Source: Candidatus Parvarchaeota archaeon (GTDB lineage Archaea; Nanobdellota; Nanobdellia; Parvarchaeales; Parvarchaeaceae). Taken from it: a DNA stretch of 17,525 bases. The notes under the pieces are model-generated. The model searched no databases, had not been told where the DNA came from, and saw only the letters and a program-made list of their open reading frames with translations. Positions 6,309 to 16,000 of the stretch are shown here, one piece after another. Each line of letters opens with the position of its first letter. Within the stretch, counting starts at the first letter, position 1. Location: contig JAMCSQ010000009.1 in NCBI GenBank assembly GCA_023378805.1, positions 26,717 to 44,241 of the forward strand, written 5' to 3'. Made by a program: the position numbers and the translations under genes.

Positions 6309-6932
6309 TTATTTTATTGAAACTGTTTTAAGCAATTCAAAAAACGAGCTAACTGCTGAATTTGTTAATGAATTATTCGATGAGAAAAGAACGAAAGAGT
6401 ATAAAATACTGTTATTAACTGCAAAAGCGAAGTAAGTTGTATTAAGGAAACTGCTGTTTATTACCGATATTTCATTCCCGGTTAACCCTCCAATTGTAAT
6501 GTTCTTTAAAGTATAATTTATATTGGGGCTAAACCCCATAAGGTTTGATATTATGCTTTTCCTAGTTTGTAATAAACTTAAATTAGTTGAATTTACTAAA
6601 AATTGCAAATAAACCGGATTAGAAAGTTGAAACGGATTAGATTGGTTGGTTATTGTGGGTATGAATATTAAGCTGCTATACGCTTTGCCAGAAAATCCGT
6701 TACTAAGGCTCCAAGGAGAGAAAAAACTTGTAAAAGTGAAATTTATGTTTTTACTTATATAACTGTTATTTTTTATGCTATAATTAACTGACGATAATTT
6801 AGTAGGTGAAGATTTCGAAGGAGAGATTGAAACAAGTTTTAAAGCATTTAATTGAAAAAACCCAAGATAAAGAGCTACTGAGGCAATTATTAATGCAATT
6901 CCAACATAAAGATATAAAGTTCTTTTAAACAT
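6309..6932 (-). CDS. Membrane-anchored, sequon-rich extracytoplasmic protein of unknown function
   Basis: I do not recognise this 207-residue protein. It starts MFKRTLYLYVGIALIIASVA, a basic N-terminus followed by one hydrophobic segment (about 7-27), so it should be exported and either anchored or cleaved there. The remainder is rich in Ser, Asn, Thr and Phe, has no cysteine, and carries about a dozen N-x-S/T sequons (for example NFT, NQS, NST, NYT, NIT, NTT and several NNS). This suggests a glycosylated outer-surface domain. Alternating hydrophobic strands suggest a beta-rich fold, perhaps PsbP-like, but that is only an impression. It lies 80 nt downstream of the giant surface protein gene, shares its composition, and appears to have its own promoter. 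ATG at 6930-6932. Likely part of the cell envelope; role unknown. Confidence 0.75.
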   Translation of the reverse strand: MFKRTLYLYVGIALIIASVALYLGFFQLNALKLVSISPSKSSPTKLSSVNYSIKNNSYISKNINFTFTSFFSPWSLSNGFSGKAYSSLIFIPTITNQSNPFQLSNPVYLQFLVNSTNLSLLQTRKSIISNLMGFSPNINYTLKNITIGGLTGNEISVINSSFLNTTYFAFAVNNSILYSFVLFSSNNSLTNSAVSSFFELLKTVSIK

Positions 6933-6950
6933 AGATAATAGATTAAATAC

Positions 6951-7000
6951 TCAAAATAAAAGTCTTTCCTTACTCACGAATAAATATAATCAAGGAAGAC
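6951..7000 (-). terminator. Hairpin plus T-rich terminator after the giant surface protein gene
   Basis: The minus strand reads GTCTTCCTT (7000-6992), a 20-nt loop, then AAGGAAAGAC (6971-6962), pairing along its length with one bulged A. The T-rich run TTTTATTTT (6961-6953) follows. It begins 13 nt after the TAA of the giant gene. The T-rich end is also centred about 25 nt before the ATG at 6932, where the TATA element of the next gene should be. Confidence 0.55.
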
Positions 7001-7012
7001 AAGGCGGGATAA

Positions 7013-10000
7013 TTATTGACAAGGATAAGAGGTAGATATGTCTGAAGAGTAGGAAAAAGATATAGTTATGGTCTGCCCATCATTAATAGTTCCTGTTTTA
7101 TAGTTAGGCGCATAACCTTGTTCGACCAAGTGTCCACCGCTGCAGTAACTACCTGTAACTACATTATTTACACTAAATAAAGAGGTTGCTGAACCACCGG
7201 AACTTTCTGAAACAGAGGTGGAATGAGATTTGAAAGACTTATCTACTAATGAACCCGACCAGCCATCACTTGATAGTATATTGCTTGGCAGGCCTGATTC
7301 ATTTAGAACGTCATTAAGATCGGGTGAAGGTAGATGTAGATATGGAGGTGGAATTGGATTAAAAACAAGTACTTCCGCGGTAATTAAATTACTGCCGCCG
7401 TTTCTAGATACATTAAGTATATAGTTACCAGCATTCTGAGCATTATAAACATAGGCCGTGACATTTGACCCTTTGGCATTTGAAGGAGAATTAGCTACAG
7501 TAAAGGAAGAATGAGAGCCTGAAGGCAAACTAATGATAGTATTTTCGCTCATATAGCCACTTGCTATCATTATAAGAACAACTGAATAATTAAAATCTAC
7601 AGGATAACTGACATTAGCCGAATAAGTACCAGTATTAACCGAATAAGTATTAGTGGAATTATCATAGAGTTTGAAAGGTTGATTATTATCATTAAATCCA
7701 AGTAACATTGCAGAAGGGAAGTTAGCTGTAGGATTAATATAGTAAAAGCTAGAACCTGATCCTCCAACAGCTGAATATAGTGTGTTAAGAGCAGTCATAT
7801 TCACAGCATATGTACAATTAGAAGAAACACTGTAGCCCCCAGCTACTCCACATAGATAACCATTATTTGTATATTTAGAGTCAATAGATAATGTTGCTTC
7901 ACCAGAACTAGAGCCAGTTCCTTGTGTCTCGATTATAGGGAACCTTAAAGCTAACGCGGACTCAGATAAAGCACCCAAAAAGGATGATGCAGTACTATTA
8001 GCACTAACATTATATGCCTGTAAAGGAAAAGCGTAAAGATTATATGAAAGGGATCCGGAACTAACATTATTAGAAACGTATGTGTTTCCATTTGCGCCAA
8101 CTATTTTAAAATGTTCTGTACCGGCGTCTCCATAGGCAGAAACGTTTACTTCGGAGCCACCAACACAATAATAGTTGGTTAAAGGACTACCGGAATACAC
8201 AGCAAAAGATAGGTCATTACAAGGTGTATCAGTAAATGATACATTATAAGTTGCCCCTTCTTCTACGCTTCCAACTGAAGGATAAGGATAATAAATACCT
8301 GAATTAGTTGTTGTAAAGGACTGTGTAGATACCTGTAAAGTACTTAAATTAACCGTCAAAGAGGACGAGCTTGATGTTACTGTAGAACCGGCATAGTCTA
8401 CAGACCATGGAACAATAGCCTTTGCTCCATTTGAATTATATCCATTAGTTGGCAAGTATAATTCATTAAAAGTAGTGGTGCAGTTCCATGATGAGAAATT
8501 GTAAGTTCCTCCCTGAATTACCGATGCAGAAGAAGTACATGCTAAACCATGTATAGAAGCAGTTGCAGTATAACTAGGCTGTAGGAAGTTATTGCTAGAG
8601 GTAATATTTATTGGTGAACCGGTAGGTGCAGAGTTGCTCTGCCCTGCATAAGAAACTGACCATGTACCTGAGGGTAAGCCCGTTTCATAAAATGTTGTTG
8701 TTATACACTTTGTACTCCCGCTAAAAGAGATTTGTACTGTTGAACCTGCTAATAATGCACTGCTTGATGAAGGAGAAGGAATGTATGTGGTTGTGCATAC
8801 TGAAGTAGAATTTGAAAGAGAAGGAACAGAATAAGGCATAGATCCCGGCTTTGTAATGAAAGCTATAGTTGGCGTATGAGAAGTGCTTTTAATTCCATCA
8901 TAAGTAACATTCCAAGTATAGCCGGAAGGAAGCTTACTTTCATCAAAAGTAGTAACGCAGGTATCAGACTCAATTGAAAAGGTTATACTTTGATTTGTAC
9001 CTGCTTTTAAATAACCCGAAGAAGGAGAAGGTTTATACACATCTGTACATGCATTAGACGTTGATGTTACATCAGAAACATAAAATGAAAAATTACCTAT
9101 AGTCCCTCCCGAGCTATTTGTTATAAATTCTATTGCTAAATTGCTTTTTGAATTTGCAGCCCCTCCTGAACGAGCAGTTAGCGGCTTTTTCATAGAAGTG
9201 CTTCCAATAATATTGTCATAGGTTACATTCCAGTTTAGCCCGCTCGGCAGGCCTTTTTGATTAAAGTAACTATAGCAAGTAGTGACGCCTGTAAATTGTA
9301 TGTAGGTAGTTGTACCGGAGATTACGTTGCCAGATGGTGGAGTCGGCGTATAAGTTGTATAGCAATCATAATTTGCAGAAATATTTGATAAGGTATAAAC
9401 CTTAAACGTGTGTTGCCCATTTAAATAAAAGTAAATCGAATCGCTGGACGAGCTTCTATTAAGATCACCATAACGTAGATACCATTTATATCCTGCGGGT
9501 AAACCTTTTTCAATAAACGTGGTTTCATTAGGTTGCTGCAATGACAATATTGAACCATTTAGATAATCTATCTGATAAACGGGAGTAGGCACGACCTGAT
9601 AGCTTTTCGCTGAGACCAATAAGGAATAACTTATATTCCATATTGTTGGCAGATTATATGCTAGATAATATTTAGAACTTATGGTATAAGTCTCATTACC
9701 AGGAGTTTGATATAAGCAGTTTACTATATATCCGTATAACTGGTTGTTTATTGGATCACACTGCTGATCAGAAGTAATGTTAATGCTCCACTTGCCTCCA
9801 GTATATGTTGAGGTAAACACTCTGCTATTTCCGTTTGAACAAGCGCTGTTTAGATTAACGGCATTTCCAACACTATCAAAAACAGAAACCGATGGCTGTG
9901 CTTCATTCGTGGAATTACCTATACTGTAAAATTGCAACGAATGTAAACCCTCGTTTAAAGTTCCCAATGACAGGAACATTCCCTCTTTGTAGCTAGACGG

Positions 10001-13000
10001 AAGAGTTTTACCTGAGCATAGCTCACCCTCACCTAAGCTAAAAATACCGTCGCCATTTACATCATAAGGAGGCGCGCAGTTGCCTGATGTCCCTCCTGTA
10101 AATATACTTGATGCGTAGTCTAATATGCTGCCATTTGTAAAACCTGGTATACCGCTTACTCCAAAGAAAGGATTCTGGAGCATCAATATATTCAAAAGAT
10201 CGTATGAATAGATTGCAGAGATTGACAAAGCTTTACCAGGCAGGTTTGACTCCAGTAAAGAAGCAGGTAAGATACTAGTAAATATGTTATGTGGGCCTTC
10301 TATTTGGGATTCTGACAAACCGGTAAAGTACGCATCTTTTACAGAGTTTTGCTGCTTGCTGTTTGGAATTGAGATATTTAAAGGATAGACCTTTCCTATC
10401 ACTCCTATCCCTACTCCTATATTGCTTGAATTAAGGTATTGAAGTGCATAAGCAGAGGTTGTTGAGTTGATTACAGGATTGTGATAAGCAATACAGTTAT
10501 CCTGTACAGTGGGCTGCAAGTACCCTGCTTTATTAAATAAATTGCAGCTTTTGGCCTGCCCTCCTATCCCATTTCCGTTTACATTTATCGTTTTAATTGA
10601 AGTGCCAATGCGCGTATTATTTGTAGTATAACAGGATAGCTTATTAGAAATAGAACGGTTATAACTTGCTAAAGACGCTGGTGAACTGCAAGCAGTTATT
10701 GTTCCGGTATAACCGGTTTGACATGAATAAAAATATTGGATAGTAGTTGCATTTTTAGTTATTGTAATATTTGGATTTGTAGTTATAAAGGAATCCCTTC
10801 CTGCTTCGCATCCGCCTACTTCTGCAATCCCTGCAGGATTAGTTGTGCCAACTGGATTTATTGATCCCGCAGTGGAGTAAGGATTCCATCTCCAACCATT
10901 CAATACATTATTATTTATAATGCTGGTTTCATTTCCACAAACGTAATTTGATATTAAACCTGTTTTTTCAGATTGTGATCCAATTATATTAAGATTTGTA
11001 ATTTTCGATGTGGCTGAAACTATCTTAAATGATTTAGTAGAAACTGCAGAACATTCTGCTGTAATGTTATATGCTGTTGAGTTTATCTTTGCATAAGAAA
11101 CACTTGTAGAGCATACTCCCGAACTTATGCTATTAGGATAACTGCATGAGGATAATTCTGAGTTTGAGCTACTATTTGTCGCATCTATACTACAATCAAA
11201 TGAAAGTGAAAATGTTGAAGTAGGCGCTGCTGTAGAATTTATTATTATTTTTGAAACGGAAACAGTGAGTGAAGATGCGGATTTGGAGGCGTAAGAGTAA
11301 TTAATAGCTCCATCTGTTGGAGCACAACCGTATGTATTGCCATTTAAGGTACCAATATAACAACCACCGCCAAATGAAAAGTTCCCATCGATGCCATTAG
11401 GAATTGCTTCAATGTTATCATAAGAGCCATTTGATGGTATTACATTTACAGGCTTCGTACAGGCGCTATAACTTAAAATAGTTTCGTTAGGAGAGCAACT
11501 GCCTATGTAAACTTTTCCTGATGGACTATAAAGCATCTCTATCCCCAATTGGGTAGCAGAATTATTCATTGTATAATTCTCTTTAGAACTCGAAAGATCA
11601 TAAGCTGTTTCGACCCCATTTACATAAAAATTAGGAGAGCCGGATATTGTAAGGTTTTGGGGTGCCCTGCAGGAATTATATAAAGTCCCTTCTCCATTTG
11701 TGTAATTCCCGGGCTGATAAGCAAAACCTAATGAAGAAGTCGAGTTCATGTTTAAAGGTGATGCCAATGAAGCCTGAGTAGTATAGGAAGGAGTACCTCC
11801 ATAAATACAATATAATTTTTCTGGATTCAATATGTTGTTAGCCGATATATTTACGGCTGGAACATAATTGCCAACAATACCAGTAATATTCGAACTGGAA
11901 TACGTGTAATTTGCACATTTGTTAAGCACATTAATAGAATTGTTTACATTGGTATAAGTTTGATTTAAAACTCCTAAACTTACATTATCATAAGAATTAT
12001 ATCCAACATTTATTGCGGGCGGAACATAAAACCCATTTAATCTGCTATCCTGTAAATAAGAGAAATTCGATATCAACTGATTCTGCACCTTGAAATTTAT
12101 CGGAGAGCCTGACGCAAATATGGAATCAGTTATTATAGGAGAATTTACGTAGAAACAGTATACACTGCTTATTAACTGGGAAGGCGCAGCCGTCTGATAG
12201 ATTTTATTATTCTTATAGTTTATATCTCCAAAGCCAGTTTCGGGGAATTCGACAGTCTGCGAAGATGAATAACTTACAGTAAAGCAGTCCTCAACTGGGC
12301 CTTCCGCGGTCTGGGATATTGTTGCTGAGGAAGTAGAAACATTATTAAATAAAAGATTACCAAGTTTTTGGCCTGCTGTAAATGAATATAAACATGGCCC
12401 AAAACCAGAGTGGCAGCTGCTTATAAGATCTGTATTGAATGAATTTGTGGATATCTGAACATTATATTGGGTACTGTTATACCGTATCCAGTTATAATCG
12501 TAGGGAATTGAAGGAGAATTACTCTCAAATACAGAATACTTGAATATATTGCCAACATTTCCTACAAATACATAATTACAGGACTGAGAACCTGAGGAGA
12601 GTACTTGATAAGGAACTTGTGCATAAGGATACGGAAATTGAGTTACGAGCCTTATATTATTACAGCCGCCAAAAGTATTTGGAAGGCTAAACTGAATAGG
12701 TTCGCCCATTACGCCTTCGCTTGGCAATGTTAAGTTATACTCAAATTTCGGGGCATCAGAAATGGCAGAGGGATTCATAAACAGTAAATTCTTATAGTTT
12801 TTGTTGTAATTTGCTGGTGAAATAAATGCGGCTTCGGGAAGCAAACTACCATTATTATTGTAATTAAATGTTATTAATGCCTCTGATAAGTTACACCCTG
12901 AGTTATATTGCACTATCCCATTATAAACTACTACATCATTTACGGAGGTACAGGTGTTGCTATTAGGCTTTATACTAAGATCCTGCGTATTCAATGGGAC

Positions 13001-16000
13001 GCCATTTAGACTAATATTAAAAGCAGTGCTGTTTATAGTTTGAATAGATAAACCTGACTGGATATCCCCACTCCCTAAATACGCATTATTGGATTTGTTT
13101 ATGAATACTGCTCTTAGATAGGTGAAATCGCTGGTCAGATTACACATTATTGTGCCATTTGGTAAAAAGTATTCCCCAGAATGTATGGCGGTAGCCTCCA
13201 AATTGCCGGTATTGTTATAATTATTTACTATATTACAATTAAAAGGGGTCCCATTTATATTATAAAGATATAGTGTTGAATTATAAAGTTGCCGAGTTAG
13301 AGGAACTACTGAAAAGATTAATGTAATCCCATTATTAATCGTTGTATTTATTGGCAAAGTAACCATAAACAGCCCATGTTTGGATGAAGCCGATAAAGTT
13401 TCGTTACCCGCCATAAGAACTGTCCCGCCGGAACTTTCATTTGACAGATTTAAATTAGAATTATTGTACATATCGACGAAGAAGGGACCATACTTAGAAG
13501 ATATATTTATATAAGAATCATTTACAACTGCCTTGCTTAAACAGGATGAAACTAAAGATGAAGAGCCTGATTCAAATGTTGCATTTGCAGAGGTATTTTC
13601 ACTGTGAGAACACAGAAGAGATCCTTTACTAGTTAAGGAGAAAGTAAATGAATTATTTGAAAACGTTGAATAATTAACCAAAGTATCCGTACCTCCTATT
13701 CTTAATATTGATGGATCACTGACTATTGAATTTGAAAAAATATTAAAATTGAGAGAACTGTTTGGAAGAGAGACGGGAAAAGAGGATACTGTTGAATTAA
13801 GGGAATTATACAAACTTGAAAGGTTATTAAAAAGATTACCTTCGTTTCCATTCCCAAAATATGTAAATGTTTCATAGTTAAAATTACCCGAGGTTATATT
13901 AAGTGTAGGCTTTTCAATCTGGAAAGATGAAGTGGAAAGAGAGTACTGTGGCAGGTTATTGTAGTTTAAAGCCACCTGATCAGAATAAGGCATAAATAAA
14001 ATCCCTGTCCAGCTTGTTATCAATACCTCACTTGCCTGCTTGGTATTGCCGGAGTATAAACTATCTGACAAAGCATAATTTAAATTAGAAGGAGAAATTA
14101 TCTGCTTATTCCAAAAAACCCCAAAATCCTGTAAATTGTCAGGAGAGGCAAAACAGGATATAGATGAGCCTTTAAGTTGGCTAGACACTAAAAGATAAGA
14201 ACCGCTACCGTTTAAAATTGATACTGAAGGATTTGCTGTTATATTTAATGCATCTGAAGTAGAATTAACGGCAGTTACATTAATGAAAAGGTTATCACGA
14301 GATATGTCAACTCCTCTCATTGGGGAGTTTGAAAGATTGAAAGTATAGCTGGAGATATACTGCCAGATAGGGGATACGGATCCGCTTCCAGGCGTTATTA
14401 TTTCATTATTATGTATCTGAGAAGCATTTTCAGTAGACGATGGAACAAGAGGATTTACCGTAAGAGCGCCAGGATTCAATAACGTTGGTGAGGGAGAATT
14501 GCCGTTTGGGGTATTCCATGAAACATTGAAAGTATTTCCAAAGAAAACGCTCAGATTGTATTTTCCTGAAAGCAAGGCATCGAAAAGAGGAATTGGAACC
14601 TCCAAAGTAAATGTTGCTGTGCCATTTGGCTCTATCACTGGAACATTAGAATTACCGGAATTTGAGTGGACAAACAGGGTATTGGCTGTTCTTATTAGAT
14701 TATTTGGTAAACCAGCCCCTGCATCATATATCCACATGCCAAGCAATGAATTATTGAAAGGGCCGTTTTCATATCCTTGGCCGGCGTTAAATAGAGACTG
14801 TATAGCGATAGGATTTAGCGGGTGACCTGGATCAAAAACGTACATATCCGTATTAAAGTTATTATTGTAATCTACCTGTATAATGCCAGTCGTGGCCTTC
14901 ATAGCCCCTATAAAATCTTTATACAAATTGTAGGTTGCGCTTTGAAGGTTTTCTGAATTGTAGAATATTGTGCTTAAGTTATTGTTTCCGTATAAAGCCA
15001 CAAGATAAGGATTGGTTATGTTCGTATTTCCAACATTCCTAACGGTTATAACTAAGTTAACAGAAGATGAATTAGCGTTGAATTCTGGACAGTTTGTACT
15101 TATGTTTTGTAGGAACAGAGTGGAATTTGCAGTTGGATCGGAGGGATTTTTCTGCCCCCTAAATAAACCGCAATAATCTCCCGCATTATTTGCAACATAT
15201 ATTGAATTTATCCATGCATCGGTTATATTTTCTGCTTTTATGCCCGTTGAAGTACATGCAATATTGGTCGCAAATATGCCGTCTTTGAAATTTAGATAAT
15301 TGCTTGCGCCATTACTAAAACAATTGGTGTTGTTGAAAAACGCATTGCACTTTCCAATTGCATGAGTATAATTTTCAAGAGAGGTAGGAGGTATAATCCG
15401 GGTATAGCTTGGAGAGGTATATAATCCATTGCTACTATTAAAATCTTCGCCATAGAAACAAAAACTATCCAAAGCGGCTAACGTAAAATTATTTTGAAAA
15501 TTGGTACTCGAATAACCTGGGGAGAATGCATCATTGTACAATTGATTGTTTTGTATATTATTGGATAACCAAAGCCTTTGATACGAGATATTGTTCATAG
15601 TTTTAGGGTTCTCAAATGTGCAGCTGCTTAACGTGTTATTAATGCTAGAATTCCATGCACATATTGGGAATATCCCGTCCGTCCTAAACATAAGGTACAT
15701 TGCATTACCGTAATTTGGGTAATATGTCGCTTCGAGATCAGGAGAAGTAAATGTATCGGCGGATTCGGTAACTGAGTTTAAAAATTCTGAATTTCCATTA
15801 CAATTTGGGAAACTCCCTCCTTTTGTACATACAATAGAAGAAATGCTTGTATTTGATGTGTATATACTAATATTTCTATTAATACCTCCATTAGAGCCGT
15901 AATAAGATATAGGAACGGGGGTTGAAAATTGACTTGAGACATTTAAATATTGGATATCCCCTTTGTTTCCTTTCGGAAACTTAGCATAGTTTAAAGAAGG

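Noticed and set aside
5825..6331. Plus-strand open frame of 168 codons
   Set aside because: It is antisense to the adenosine-specific kinase gene, which has full family conservation; the plus-strand product is low-complexity and unrecognisable.
7013..7100. C-terminal cell-wall sorting signal (LPXTG, PGF-CTERM) or membrane anchor
   Set aside because: The chain ends in ISFSY...YPCQ, without a hydrophobic stretch or basic tail.
7230..7424. Plus-strand open frame opposite the giant protein C-terminus
   Set aside because: It is short and antisense to the conserved sixth GLPSG module and Pro-rich linker.
14499..14825. Plus-strand open frame of 108 codons inside the giant gene
   Set aside because: It is antisense to a continuous coding frame, with no promoter or family motif; most likely a chance frame.
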